Shown piece after piece: positions 12,218-23,414 of a DNA stretch of 64,000 nucleotides (its first letter is position 1; each line of letters starts with the position of its first letter). The stretch is from Eutypella sp. D-1 (taxonomy: Eukaryota > Ascomycota > Sordariomycetes > Xylariales > Diatrypaceae). Location: assembly GCA_023313575.1 (NCBI GenBank), contig JAJTTP010000012.1, positions 1,116,001 to 1,180,000 of the forward strand, written 5' to 3'. The notes beneath the pieces were generated by a model. The model searched no databases, was not told the DNA's origin, and saw only the letters and a list, made by a program, of their open reading frames with translations. The position numbers and the translations under genes were made by a program.

Positions 12218-12829
12218 CTTCGACCCTTGAAGAATGATAGAGTGCGGAAGGAAAACGTCTGAATCGTCTACACTTTTCTAGTAATGTCACCCTAGGATAA
12301 TATGTCGTGGTTGCAAGGTGAGAGTGTACAGGCCTAAGTGTGTACCTAGAAAATTCATGTTTTTTTATGGTCACTAAGACAAGGCTGAATTGGAGGGGCG
12401 GCAGGCGTCGCATTTTTTTGCTAGTGGTGCCCCACTACCCTTCCCCTAGGATGGAAACACTAACCGTAAATGGATGGCGGGGTAGCAGCTGAATATCCTC
12501 CGTATAGCGGGGTGATAACGATAACGATTTCGTTATTGGCTAATGAGCCAAATTCCTACCTCCTACTAAGCGGTATGGAGGGAGTAGGTAGGTACTTACA
12601 GGTAGGCTTTAAATAGAACGAAACAGATGTTCTTTCTACCAACTAGACCTCAAGGATTTGCGACATCTCCCCAATGTGACTCAGCTACACCTGCCTAAGT
12701 AGTGATTACTAGCATTCCTTCCACTTTCTTTTGCAACACCTAGGTATATACACTTCTTTTCTTCTCTTGTCGGGTGTCCTCTCCTCTCTCTTCCCTCCCC
12801 TCTTTCGCGTAAGCCTTACAATCACCTAT
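12218..12829. promoter_or_regulatory. Shared divergent promoter region of TRM61 and CysRS
   Basis: About 600 bp separate the two start codons, so both promoters must lie here. The segment holds GTAGGTAGGTA motifs near 12580-12600 and a pyrimidine-rich stretch (12755-12805) before the CysRS start. No specific factor site can be named. Confidence 0.6.
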
Positions 12830-15768
12830 ATGACCCTCCTCTCCAGGACCAGTGGACGGATTTTCAAGCACAGTTACGCCGCCGCAGTCATCCAATCGAC
12901 ACGGATACGAATTCCAGCACTACGAACTTTTGCGACGATGCGCGCCATGGACTCGATTAAAGTCCACAACTCCCTTAAGGCGGGAGCTGCGGTGCCATTT
13001 GAGCCAATCCAGAAGGGCAAGGTCTCATGGTACGCTTGCGGTCCAACCGGTATACCATCTCCTTCCTTCTCTTCGTCTAATACTGCCGATATACAACTGC
13101 CATGCTGACTTCGTACGCGCAGTCTATGACCAGAGCCATCTTGGACATGCGCGCAACTTCGTATCGACCGTATGTTGCTATTGCTCTAGAGAACTAGGCC
13201 ATTTATTAAATCGTGATAGGATATCATTCGGCGTATATTAATCCATTACTTCGGATTTGATGTCAAGTTTGTTATGAACGTGAGTTGGTTGCTAGTCAAA
13301 AGGATAGCCCCAGCATAACCTTACCCCTTATCACTGACCCTCAATGTTGTACGAAGATCACCGATGTAGATGACAAGATCATCATCAGAGCCCGTAGAAG
13401 AAGATTGCTGGATCTGGAGAAGAAGAAGGACCACACTGAGGAAAGTCTATCTGAGCTATGGAAAGCTGCATTCCAAGCCTACGCGGCCAGCAACCTCCCC
13501 CAGCTGCTACAGGCTGAAGGACCTGAATTAGCCCCCGATAACTATAAACAGCGCCGGGATGCTGCGTACGGGAAGATATTGTCTGGTGCGGGGACACTGT
13601 CGGGAGAGGGCAAGCCAGGCGATGCCGAGGCCAAGATCAAGATGCACGTGAGCAACATGAACGCTGCAGTCGACGCTGTTGTTTCGAAACAGGTCCTGGA
13701 CGGCGCGGAAGAGATATTCCTTCCTTACCTGGATTCTTTGTACAAGGAGACGATCGACACGAGCGACCAGACTATCTTCACGGACCTGACCAAGCACATG
13801 GAGGGGGAGTTCTTCGACGATATGGATGCACTCAATGTTCTGAGACCCGACGTCATTACGAGAGTTACTGAGTATGTTCCTCAGATTGTCAGCTTCGTAA
13901 AGCAGATCGCCGACAAGGGGTTTGCATACGAGTCTGAAGGCTCTGTATACTTCGACATTGCTGCATTTGAGAAGGCGGGAAATCCGTATGCGCGATTGCG
14001 GCCAGAAAGCCGTAATGATAAGTCATTGCAAGAGGAGGGTGAGGGCTCTCTAAGCAAGAACCTTGGTGGAAAGAAAGGAAGTTCCGATTTTGCTCTCTGG
14101 AAGAAATCAAAAAAGGGCGAGCCCTTTTGGGACAGTCCATGGGGTCACGGACGGCCGGGCTGGCACATTGAGTGCAGTGTGATGGCCTCCGACGTCCTTG
14201 GAGGGCATATGGATATTCACTCCGGCGGTAAGCAAACTATGCGCTCTTCTTCTCCCTTAAAGCTTATCTTCGGTGTGAAGTAAACTCCGTTCTTAAGATG
14301 CTTTCATACTATATACTCTTATTGCCTGCGAGTGGAAGATATACTGATTGTAATTATTATAGGTATCGATCTTGCTTTCCCCCACCACGATAACGGTGAG
14401 TCCCATTAATCACAGCTTTAACCCTTCAATGCTAATATACACACAGAATTGGCTCAGAGTGAGGCGTACTTCTGCGAACATGGACACGAACATACCTGGG
14501 TCAACTACTTCCTACACATGGGCCACCTCTCAATCCAGGGATCCAAAATGTCCAAGTCACTCAAAAATTTCCAGACGATAAAGGACGCGCTAGCATCGAA
14601 TTACACACCGCGATCTATGCGGATAGTGTTTCTACTCGGCCGGTGGAATGAAGGTGTGGAGATCTCGACCGATATGCGAACCTACGCCGACGGCTGGGAA
14701 AGCGCAGTGAACAATTTTTTCACGAATGTGAAGGCACTGCTAGCTGATGCAGGAGATGCCAATAATGCTCTCAAGGATGGCGTCCGGAATCTTTCTGTTA
14801 GCGAAAGTCAACCTTCGGGTGGCCTGCTGGCTGACTTGGAGCAAGCCAAGAAGGACCTCGAAGCCGCCTTGGTCAACTCATTTGATACGCCTCAAGCACT
14901 GCGCGTCGTTGCCGACATTATCCGGAAAGCGAACATTCACATCAGTGAATATGCGGTAGATCTAGACTTGCCGGCTCTTGAAGCAGTAGCACGTTGGATT
15001 ACTAAGATAGTAGGGATTCTCGGTTTAGACGCGAACGCAAACCCCCCCTATGATGGACTCGGCTGGGCTCCCGCCGAAATTGCAGCTGATGTTGACCTCC
15101 GAACGGTGGTTAAACCTTTCGAGGCCGCGTACAACAATGTGCTTTCTAAGTTCAAGGCCCTTGGACTACCCGAGTCGGATTCGATTACAAGTATTCTTTC
15201 ACAAACCCCTGGAACAGGATTTGAGTCACTTGTAAACTCCGGTGTGAGGGATCTAGAGAAGCTCGCCATGCCCTATCTACAACCCGTTTCGAAACTTCGC
15301 GATGAGCTCCGGCGTATCGCGTCAACCACAGCACCGGAAATGAAGAAGTCTATCCACGCGCTTAGCGACCAGATCCGCGACATCGATATGATCAAAGTCG
15401 GCGTCTACCTTGATGATCGAACGGGTGGTCTGCCATCATTGGTCAAGTTCTTGTCGCCGCAGGAACTGAAGGCGCTGCAGGAGAAGTCGGAGAAAGAAGA
15501 GGAAGCCAAACGGAGGAAAGAACAAGCGAAGCGGGAGCAGGAAAAGAAGGAAGAGGCGAAGTGGGCTCGTGCCAAGATACCGCCTCGGGACCTCTTCAAG
15601 GGCGACGCACGTTACAGCGAGCGCGATGACAAGGGCATACCGACCACTGATGATCAGGGCAATGCGTTATCGAAGAAGCAACGCAAGAGGGTTGAGAAGG
15701 AATACGCAGACCATACGAAGCTGCATGAGGAGTGGTTGGCTAAGTCTGGGAAGGGTGCGGCTGCCTAG
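12830..15768 (+). CDS. Cysteinyl-tRNA synthetase, probably cytosolic and mitochondrial
   Basis: Class I aminoacyl-tRNA synthetase charging tRNA-Cys. Six exons: 12830-13049, 13123-13169, 13220-13279, 13357-14227, 14363-14395 and 14447-15768, giving 850 residues. The HIGH-type motif is HLGH at about 79-82 in the tiny second exon. The zinc-site region WHIECSVMA and HSGG lies at the end of exon 4, PHHDNE spans exons 5-6, and KMSKS is at about 444-448. The C-terminus has a highly charged Lys/Glu helix and a conserved basic tail. The first ATG (12830) gives a basic, hydroxylated, Asp/Glu-free N-terminus that looks like a mitochondrial presequence. ATGs at 12938 and 12947 would give a cytosolic form. 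An in-frame open stretch extends upstream to 12731, including another ATG, so a longer start cannot be excluded. Confidence 0.93.
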
Positions 15769-16281
15769 ATCACGGGTAGTCGACTGAGGCCCCATACTAT
15801 TGGTGATGTTTACACCTTTCGCCAGGTCTGAGCGATTTCAAATCATACCACTGCCTACTTCCAAACATGCAACTTCCGCGTCATATTGTGACCGTGACAA
15901 AGCTAAACTTCGCTTTCTTATAAAATTCCTATCTCACATCTGAATTGGCCTTTAAGGTAGACGTGTGTGTTCCAGTATATGTCCAGCTGACTTACAAGCA
16001 CAACTATAGGGTCCGATTCCAGCTGATGAGATCAGTCCGAACCTACAGCCGTCCCATTCCTTTCCCTAACTCACCGTCACGAATCCCAGCCAACTCAATA
16101 ATCCATAGTAGGGTGGCGTTGACTAGAGTTCCTATAGTCGATTCACTATCAGCAACCGATCACAACCAAAAGCACCTGAAGACCAAGACCACTCCCTCGG
16201 TCCTCCCGGTGACACGGTGGTCTGCCCTAGGTCTGGGCCTGGGTCTGGGTCTGGGTCCGGGTCCCAGGAACGGAGATGAAC
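15769..16281. other. Intergenic between convergent CysRS and CipC-like genes
   Basis: Contains the two transcript 3' ends and a hexanucleotide repeat at its right end. No gene seen. Confidence 0.6.
16230..16264 (+). repeat. GGGTCT hexanucleotide microsatellite
   Basis: About five imperfect GGGTCT/GGGCCT/GGGTCC units in tandem, just downstream of the CipC-like stop codon and so probably within its 3' UTR. Confidence 0.8.
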
Positions 16282-16889
16282 TTACGGGTCGTACTCGCCG
16301 TGGCCGCCGTACTGCGCATCGTACATCTCCTCGGCGCGGCGGGAGGCGTGGCGCTTGGCCTCCTCGCGGTCCAGCGCCGTCAGCCCCTTGGTCTCGAACA
16401 GCTTGTCCACCTCGGCGCCCGCGATCCCCGCGATCAGCTCCTTCGCGAAGCCGTGGCTCACGGACTTGCCTACAGCAAATGTGTCTTAGGTTAGCTAGGT
16501 CGATCCGATGCGGGACCTTGCTTTGACTTTCGAGGATATGAACGGATTGGGTGAGAGGGGTATGTGCAAGTTTTGATTTGGAAAGGAGCGGTGGCATAGA
16601 ATATTGGATTGTTAAGATGAATACTGGAGGCTCGAGGTCCTCGAGAGGTGACACGTACCCTCCTTGCGCTGCCGGTCCTCGAACAGCTTCATGGCTTCGA
16701 AGGCGGCGCCACCGGCGACGAGCTCGTGGCTCAACTTCGCCTCGTGCGGCGAGCCGTCGTAGATCTCGTCGCGGGCATTCTTGGCTTCATCTATTGGGGA
16801 ACGAATACGTGTATGGTCAGCCTACTTAATAGTCGCAAAGGCAACGTCACCCAGGTAGATATCACGGTAGGCTTACGGAATCCAAACAT
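16282..16889 (-). CDS. CipC-like antibiotic or stress response protein, 110 residues
   Basis: Three exons on the minus strand: 16889-16877 (13 nt), 16790-16659 and 16469-16282, giving 110 residues. The pattern matches the fungal CipC family, first described as a concanamycin-induced protein in Aspergillus nidulans: MFGFHEAKNARDEIYDG, SHELVAGGAAFEAMKLFED and SHGFAKELIAGIAGAEVDK, ending in HGEYDP. All junctions are GT-AG and phases agree (1, 1). The start codon sits in a 13-nt exon, so a simple open-frame search misses the gene. The family has no known enzymatic activity; members are small soluble proteins induced under stress. The two AGG/A-rich repeats (ELVAGGAAFEA and ELIAGIAGAEV) suggest an internal duplication. 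Confidence in the family is high, in the function low. Confidence 0.85.
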
Positions 16890-19297
16890 CTTTTCGGCCG
16901 AGATGTTCTGTCGGTTCGAAATAAGTGTCTTTCTTTTAGTGAATAGATAGGATAACTTTGATAGACAAGTACTATGCATGTATGATCTCTATATAGCAAC
17001 AAGTGAATCTTCCTGAGCTGCTTACATGTGCACGGCACATGGAAGTTATATAGTAAGAGTGGCCCTATGTGCCCCTCGCCGTCTTATCCGGCCATCCACA
17101 GGATCACCCACATGGGTTCCCCACTAGCCACCCATCTAAAAGATGACGACGACGGGGCTTATGTAGCGCGCGGGATCTACCACGACTGGCCGGGCCTGGG
17201 GCGGTGCCTGTGCCGTTTCCGGGACACCATAGGCTGCCGGTAATTCGGCACTATTTATGCGTCAGGCCATTCTCCTGACTTCCTACTTGAGTGTTAGGAC
17301 TGGGGTCCCTTAGCCCCTGGATATAGAAACGAAAATAGAGATATGGCCATCCGGGTTTCCTGAGGTGTATCCTTTCCATGTCATGGACTGGCGGGAGTGA
17401 TCTGTTGGTAGGCGCCCCCTTAACGTCTGATGCTATCCTTCTAATAAGAGAGAGTAGTTGGAGCCATTTACACTAGGCTCGGGCGTCCTCATTACTGAGG
17501 GGTTTATGCTAGGAATCCACTTCGCAGACGAAACATGGATGGCGCCAACGAATCTTGATATACTTGACCTAGCTCACTACCAGGTAAACATCCGCGAGCG
17601 AAGAAGGAGACCTCCCTTACGTGGTAGCTCGTTTGAGAAATGTGCTTAGAGATTCCAATCAGGTAGGGCTCTTTCCCCCTCTCCTCTTATTTCTTTCACA
17701 CCACACCTTACTAAACCACTGCGCTTCGCCCAATCGTCTCGCACGGTCCTGGCGTAGCGTCGTCATCTAGCCCACCTTTTCAGCAGGCAACTCGAGGTTT
17801 CGGAGGTGATAGCTCAGCACCCGTCTTACAAGCCGTCGTCCGGAGAAAGGGCCAATAGTAGCCAAGACCTGGGGAGGGGAGCGTGGAGGCCCGGCAGGTT
17901 GGTGCTTGCAACTACTCTACTCGCTAGGCATGTATTTGTGGGTGGCCCTGTCAGTGTGTTAGGGGCGATGCCAAGCCGATACCCGTCTTGGCAAGAATGC
18001 TTGTCCTAGTTCGAACGACGGCGGTGCAGAGAGTGGAGACAGCGTTTTTCAGGAGTTGGGGAGGGTGCCTAACCAACTGCAACGAGACCGACAGTGCGAA
18101 ACCTTGGGACCTTGGAAAGCCGCGTTCACGTCACGCCGAGAGATAACCAAAGTGGTAAAAACTACGGAGTACGAAGTAGAACAAAAATACAACAAAAAAA
18201 GGAAGAAAAGGAAGAAAAGGAAGAGAAGATCATGCCCTTTTCTAACCTACGTTTTGGTGGTGGTTATCCTGGCGCCTATCTTGGTGGCCATCTTAGTAGC
18301 CCAAGAGCTATTCTAGTGGCTATCCCATCTATTATATTGTATCCAGCCCATCTACCCGACAAATAGTATCAAAATGAAACTTCGCAAATCCATGCCTTGG
18401 GCACAGTTAGTTTTCCATATTTAATATCTTGGCGAGGGGGAAAGAAAATATTCAGCATAAAGGGTAATAACTCCTTTAATTTAATAATAGTATTAAGTAT
18501 TCAAAATTATTGCCTCTACTACTGTAAAAACCTATGTGGATGCAAAAGATGGTCCTGTGGTATAGTAAAGTCAGTGTTGGGCAGATGTTTCATATTTTAT
18601 TCCTCCCTATTTTGACTGGTACCTACTCCTATGCACCTAAGACAATGGCTCCAAACAATATCACGTGCAGTCCGCGCTAGGACCCCATAACCGCGGGGAC
18701 CCGCACTGGTCGCGCTGCAAGCCCTGACCCCCAAGAAGTTAGAACCTCGTCCACGACAACTTGTCGAGAGAGTCTCGATCGATACTTCATAACGGCCGTG
18801 TCGCATCGCATATTACATATCACATCTTGTCTCTAGTCTTTCATTCCACTAAATCTCGTATGTCGGCCAATAGTAGACTGTTGTATTACTCCACCATACT
18901 CACAACTGTGCGCATGAAGATTTGTACCGCTGCCCCTCAGGTCCAGCGATTCGCCTCGTGTCCTCACGGCACTGAATCGACTCGAGTCAAAAGTCTCTCG
19001 ACCTCCTCCTGGTGGGCTGACCTGAATTCCGTCTTTCTATTGCCCTAAAACTGAATCGAAAGGGCGTCCGGACTGCAGAAAACCGTTAGACGCTGCGCCG
19101 CTTAGAGCGTGGCACTCGATTTCCACGTCGCGAGCAGCCATTGCCATTACTTGCTGGGTTCGGCGAGACAAGCAGACCATAACATGGCACGCGGCATAAA
19201 CACGTGACTGGGTGTCTCATAATTGAGGCCGTCACCCACCAACGACGTCTATTAAACCCTGCGCGTTTTTGTGGAATCGTGCGGACAAACGTCGAGA
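16890..19297. other. Intergenic, about 2.4 kb
   Basis: No supportable gene. It holds a polypurine tract (18187-18231), short repeated GGTGGCTATC-like units (18255-18330), and a 200-bp AT-rich patch (18410-18600) that may be a degraded repeat. Small open frames on both strands show no family motif. Confidence 0.5.
18187..18231 (+). repeat. Polypurine tract of GGAAGAAAA units
   Basis: Near-tandem GGAAGAAAA units with few pyrimidines over about 45 bp. Confidence 0.75.
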
Positions 19298-20350
19298 ATG
19301 ACTGCCCTTGTGCCTCGCGGGTATCGTTCCGCCACCGAATACCATTTTCGTAAGGAGCAGGCGGACGATATTGTTCGAGCCGCGGCCTACCATCGCAAAG
19401 ACTACTGTCTTTCTGTGATATGGTTCTCGCCCCGCGAACACCTCGGTGTTCGTCCGTCAATATCAACAGCTTTTCAACGGGCCTTAAATACGAGACTCGG
19501 TGCCCTCGATCGGCTACCGCTTGAGCTTTTGTATGACGTGCTCTTACGTCTGGACATGTATTCTATTTTCAAATTTCGACAAACAAACGTCAGATCGAGA
19601 CAAACCGTGGACTCGCTCAAGGAATATCGGGTGGCCGTCTCGCATGGATTTAACCTTTTCTGCGCTTTGTTACGAACACGCCTTGCCATTAATGTTTCTT
19701 TATTCGACTTCTATCATGTACTGTGCACTAAGGATTGCGCTCTTTGCGGCGAATTCAGCGGATTCATATTCCTCCCGACCTGGACTCGATGTTGTTTTAA
19801 ATGCCTCCAGAAGGCGCCAGAAACTCAAGTGCAAAGTCTCGCCGCTATGCGGAAGCAATTCCACCTGAATAAGGCAGAATTAGGCCGACTTAGGTCATTC
19901 AAGACTTTGCCTGGAATATATTCGATGGACAAATCTGTACACAAATCCCGTATTACGGTAGTTTCTGTTCATCAGGTGATGCTGATCTCCGGACAGCAAC
20001 CACAGGCACGAACGCAGGTACAGCTGGCGAACTCGGGAAGAAATCGCAAATTCAACTTCATGGCCTCGTGCGCACTTCCTTACTATGATGGACGAACTGG
20101 CAAAGTCGAACACGGAATGTCGTGTGCTGGGTGCCAACTTGCCATTGAAAAAGACATTATCGGCCCTAGGGGCGTGGAATGCGCATTTGAGGCTCGCAAC
20201 AGAGTATATGCACAGGATGGCTTTCTGGAACATTTTAAATGGTGTGAACAGGCACAGCTCCTGTGGAGATCGAGTGGGGAAGGCACCAGCGAGCCAACCG
20301 AGCTACCAGAGGCGGCTCGGAGAGGAGGCTACTTCAACAAGAGGGAATGA
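19298..20350 (+). CDS. F-box-like protein with cysteine-rich segment
   Basis: Single exon, 350 residues from the first in-frame ATG. Residues about 70-109 (LDRLPLELLYDVLLRLDM and following RQTN) fit an F-box, the helix pair that binds Skp1 in SCF ubiquitin ligases. A cysteine cluster follows at about 143-171 (LCTKDCALCG, WTRCCFKCLQ) and another CxxC near SCAGCQ, so a zinc-binding knuckle is likely. The C-terminus ends in a conserved-looking EAARRGGYFNKRE. I recall this architecture as a large, expanded family in sordariomycetes without known function. It would be a substrate-recruiting subunit if the F-box is real; the substrate is unknown. Confidence 0.75.
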   Translation: MTALVPRGYRSATEYHFRKEQADDIVRAAAYHRKDYCLSVIWFSPREHLGVRPSISTAFQRALNTRLGALDRLPLELLYDVLLRLDMYSIFKFRQTNVRSRQTVDSLKEYRVAVSHGFNLFCALLRTRLAINVSLFDFYHVLCTKDCALCGEFSGFIFLPTWTRCCFKCLQKAPETQVQSLAAMRKQFHLNKAELGRLRSFKTLPGIYSMDKSVHKSRITVVSVHQVMLISGQQPQARTQVQLANSGRNRKFNFMASCALPYYDGRTGKVEHGMSCAGCQLAIEKDIIGPRGVECAFEARNRVYAQDGFLEHFKWCEQAQLLWRSSGEGTSEPTELPEAARRGGYFNKRE

Positions 20351-20989
20351 GAAAATATCACGGCCTGTTGAGCCTCACCTAGAATAGGGGTATTATAAAA
20401 CGGGAAATCGGGCATAGGCGATCACGTGAGCCATATCTCCGGGGATCGGCAGGGTATATATAGGGCCAGGGCACCCCCGTTCTGTAACTAGAAGATCGTC
20501 TTTCTCTTTTATGCCAATCTACGATTCTCCCACATACTATGTTAGATCTATAGACGTGACAGAAAATCACGGGAAACTGTTCACGAATTTATTGCGACTA
20601 GGTTCCCTACATAATATTCAAGTATAAAGCACCCAAACGGCGAACAAATCCCAAAGTACAATTCACCTTTCTCTGTAACGAAGCCGTCACCACTGGTCTT
20701 GATTTTAGATAACAAAGGGCGTAGAAGGGTAAATACTTAGATTGATCGCTGGCTAGCTAAAAGAGAGACTATCTAGATGGGAGTGATACCATACCCTTTA
20801 TATAGAAAGGAGAGGGCAAAAGAGAAAAGGAGGGCATTGCCAAGCAGGGGCCTTGGCAATACCTATCACCACGTGACCTATATCAGTAGATTCCCTATCC
20901 TGGAATGAGTGGTTTGTAACATTCTCAGGGCAGCTCTACAGTTCCTAAGCAGATATCTCCATGCTTAACTCCTCCACAATATACTCGTT
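20351..20989. other. Intergenic with possible LTR-like remnant
   Basis: The segment near 20395-20580 has a TATATATA box and downstream pyrimidine-rich sequence as in some fungal LTRs, but no paired copy or target duplication is visible. A short hairpin (ATTGCCAAG at 20836-20844 facing CTTGGCAAT at 20852-20860) lies further right. Confidence 0.4.
20836..20860. repeat. 9-bp perfect hairpin
   Basis: Inverted 9-mers ATTGCCAAG and CTTGGCAAT are separated by 7 bases. It could be a terminator-like or protein-binding palindrome, or chance. Confidence 0.5.
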
Positions 20990-21178
20990 TCAGCTGTGGT
21001 ATTTCACCTCCGCATTTGGCTTGACCAAGTGCTTTGGACAGTAATTGGTGGATTCCTTGCCCAATTCTTTGGTTACCGGATCGCATTTGACGTTCGTTCC
21101 CTGGCGTTCAGGGCACTGGATGAACTCCATCTCCTTCGTGCAACCGCACGTATATTTGATATACTGGGACCAACACAT
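20990..21178 (-). CDS. Small cysteine-rich conserved hypothetical protein, 62 residues
   Basis: Single-exon frame of 62 residues on the minus strand beginning MCWSQYIKYTCGC. Six cysteines at positions 2, 11, 13, 22, 32 and 47, plus His49, give a possible metal-binding or disulphide pattern. There is no signal peptide, so a classical secreted effector is unlikely. The start with MCW followed by YTCGC resembles a group of small fungal proteins that I recall as hypothetical. Further exons upstream cannot be excluded. Function unknown. Confidence 0.55.
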   Translation of the reverse strand: MCWSQYIKYTCGCTKEMEFIQCPERQGTNVKCDPVTKELGKESTNYCPKHLVKPNAEVKYHS

Positions 21179-22583
21179 TTCTTGCCTAATCAGATATCAC
21201 ATGTCAGACTGGGCCTGGATATGGGGGTAACTGGCTTCCTTACAGTGTCGGATAGTCGAATAACTCGTACGGGTTTTCCAATGAGCACAAATGCCTATGC
21301 AAAAAGCAAGTGGCGGTTGCGTCGTCGAGAAACTTGGGCGGCGGATGGGTTGGCTCTGAAAGATTGATTTTTGCCAATGAAGCGAAAGGAGATATTGATG
21401 ATTGATCTAGCCCTGTGGCCGTGTGGATGATCCCCTGAGGGATGCAACGATTTATAGTCGGCAAGCCATGGGTTACTCCGAGTCGTGTGGCTCTGGAGTT
21501 TCTGGGGAATCTTTGATGTGATGCCCATAAGGCGTTTGGAGTTGGGACCGTTGGCGTTTCCCAACTAACTGCATAAGGACCAACAGAGTAATGAGGTGTT
21601 ATAAACGCCGGACCTAGGAAGTGGCCCTGCTATGGTCTTCACCATTCATTAGGTGTAATGTGAAGGCCGTAGGCTGTTTGAAGTTGGGACTGTTGGCTGC
21701 TGTCTGACTTCAAAGAGAGTTGAACAAACAGCCTGCTGGAAGTGACCTTTTTGGTGTTGGGTGTCTTAAGTTACGGCTGCGCCTCTTGGGCTATACACTT
21801 ACCATGTAACTGCATAGCTGCGTTGGCCAATGATCTATTATAGGCTAGGATAGCCTATGTTTGCAGACGCTTCAAGGCACAGCGGTGCAGCGTAGTTGTA
21901 ATGGACTTGATTCACTGTATTGAGGGAGTCGTGGGCTTTTTCTCACAACCTAGCTTACGTATCTTATACATAGAGCACCGGAGAGTGTACGTGCCGCATA
22001 CGTACCGGTTTCGGGACCTTTAGCGAGCCAACCTGGAGAAGACTGCTGTCGCACGGTTTGATAGGATCGTGGCAAATGTATGGTATTTGGAATCATGCAA
22101 CGTATGTGCAGTTATGGCTGCAAACGGAAGGCATTGGAGTGCAGATAACCACCAACGACCTATATGGCGGTTAGGACGGCTATAACAGAATACCTCGATG
22201 GCGGTACGTACCAGCCATCATTCGTGTATATATAGGACCTAGATCTCCCACCAGATTGAGCGAGAGGAGAAGACCTAAGGCCCTCGAGACCAAAGAAGAA
22301 TTATTAGTTGTTCTGATTTATATCCAAGCCCTAGACACTAGCCCTTGTTACAACTGCCCAGAACTATATGAAATAAAACAAAAACGAAGCTAGTACCAGC
22401 TACTATTAACCATTAAAATCATTACTAAAACCGCTAAACCGTTATAGATAGCCACAGTACCAAGAAAGCGGATTGCTTTGCGATTCGAAGCATAAATGTA
22501 CAAGTGCTACATCTCTTCTGGGTTTGGACATTTCAATCAGACACATTCGCTACCAGCCTTGCAAGGAGTGGTCTGTCACCAAA
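21179..22583. other. Intergenic, about 1.4 kb, possible solo LTR remnant
   Basis: About 22050-22350 contains GTGTATATATAGGACC followed by purine- and pyrimidine-rich segments and ends near CCCTTGTTACAAC, an arrangement seen in fungal LTRs. No matching second copy or target duplication is visible, so this stays a suggestion. No gene seen. Confidence 0.35.
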
Positions 22584-23414
22584 ATGTCAGGCGATCAATC
22601 TACGAACCCACCAATGCAGCCGACCATCATATCCATGGAAGTGGACGACGATGACTCCTTTGAAAGCGAATATCGACTGCGAATTGGGAACCAAGTCAGA
22701 TATCTCGTTATCTCTCCTGGAACATTTGATAGAGACACACTTTCATTCCCCCTTCAGTCCTTGCCTTATCTTCCTTACAACGAGGAATGGACTGTGGCCA
22801 ACATCTCACGAGACAAAACCACTGGCGACTTGAAAATTTCCTTCTCGAACCGAAAACTAGCTGGCGTCAAGTCTCAATGGCATCACATTCAGGTTGATTG
22901 CCAAGAGTTAGAGAGGACCGAACAGCTCACAGCAATGGCTTTCGAAGCTGTCTCACATTCGACCCTTCCATCCACGCTTACAACCCCAGCCACGGTGATT
23001 GCCAAAATAGCCCGCTTCGAATGGGAGATCCCTCGTATCGAACAGGAAACGAGAGCATATCAGTTGCTTGAGGGTTCTGGACTAGCCCCACGCTTCCTTG
23101 CCCATGTCCATGAGAATGGACGCATCATGGGGTTTCTATTGGAGAAACTAGAGGCGCGCTCTGCTTCCATTCAGGATCTGGACATCTGCGAGGCCGCTCT
23201 AGGGAAACTCCACGGAAGGGGACTTCTACACGGGGATGTGAACCGATACAACTTTCTCGTCACGGAGGAAGGGGTGAAGCTAATCGACTTTGAATGCCTC
23301 CAGGAGAATGCTAGCTCCGAGGCGATGAGCAAGGAATTGGAGAGTTTGCGTGCCAAATTGGTCGACGAGTCAGGGCGTGGCGGAGGTTTCATTTTCCATG
23401 GCGACAGCAATTGA
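22584..23414 (+). CDS. Protein kinase-like domain protein
   Basis: Single exon, 276 residues from the first in-frame ATG. The C-terminal half has kinase-like signatures: a possible VAIK equivalent VIAKIARFEWE with Lys near 141, the catalytic-loop motif LLHGDVNRYNFLV with HGD at 216-218 and Asn223, and the metal-binding motif LIDFE (235-237) in place of DFG. This HGDxxxxN plus DFE combination is typical of small fungal kinase-like/phosphotransferase proteins rather than canonical Ser/Thr kinases. The first 100 residues look like a separate beta-rich segment. It may be active on a small molecule or protein; the substrate is unknown. Confidence 0.75.
   Translation: MSGDQSTNPPMQPTIISMEVDDDDSFESEYRLRIGNQVRYLVISPGTFDRDTLSFPLQSLPYLPYNEEWTVANISRDKTTGDLKISFSNRKLAGVKSQWHHIQVDCQELERTEQLTAMAFEAVSHSTLPSTLTTPATVIAKIARFEWEIPRIEQETRAYQLLEGSGLAPRFLAHVHENGRIMGFLLEKLEARSASIQDLDICEAALGKLHGRGLLHGDVNRYNFLVTEEGVKLIDFECLQENASSEAMSKELESLRAKLVDESGRGGGFIFHGDSN

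Noticed and set aside
12731..12829. Longer CysRS N-terminus from the upstream ATG
   Set aside because: The added part is a hydrophobic stretch not expected before a mitochondrial presequence, and it lies in pyrimidine-rich DNA typical of a 5' UTR. Kept as an alternative only.
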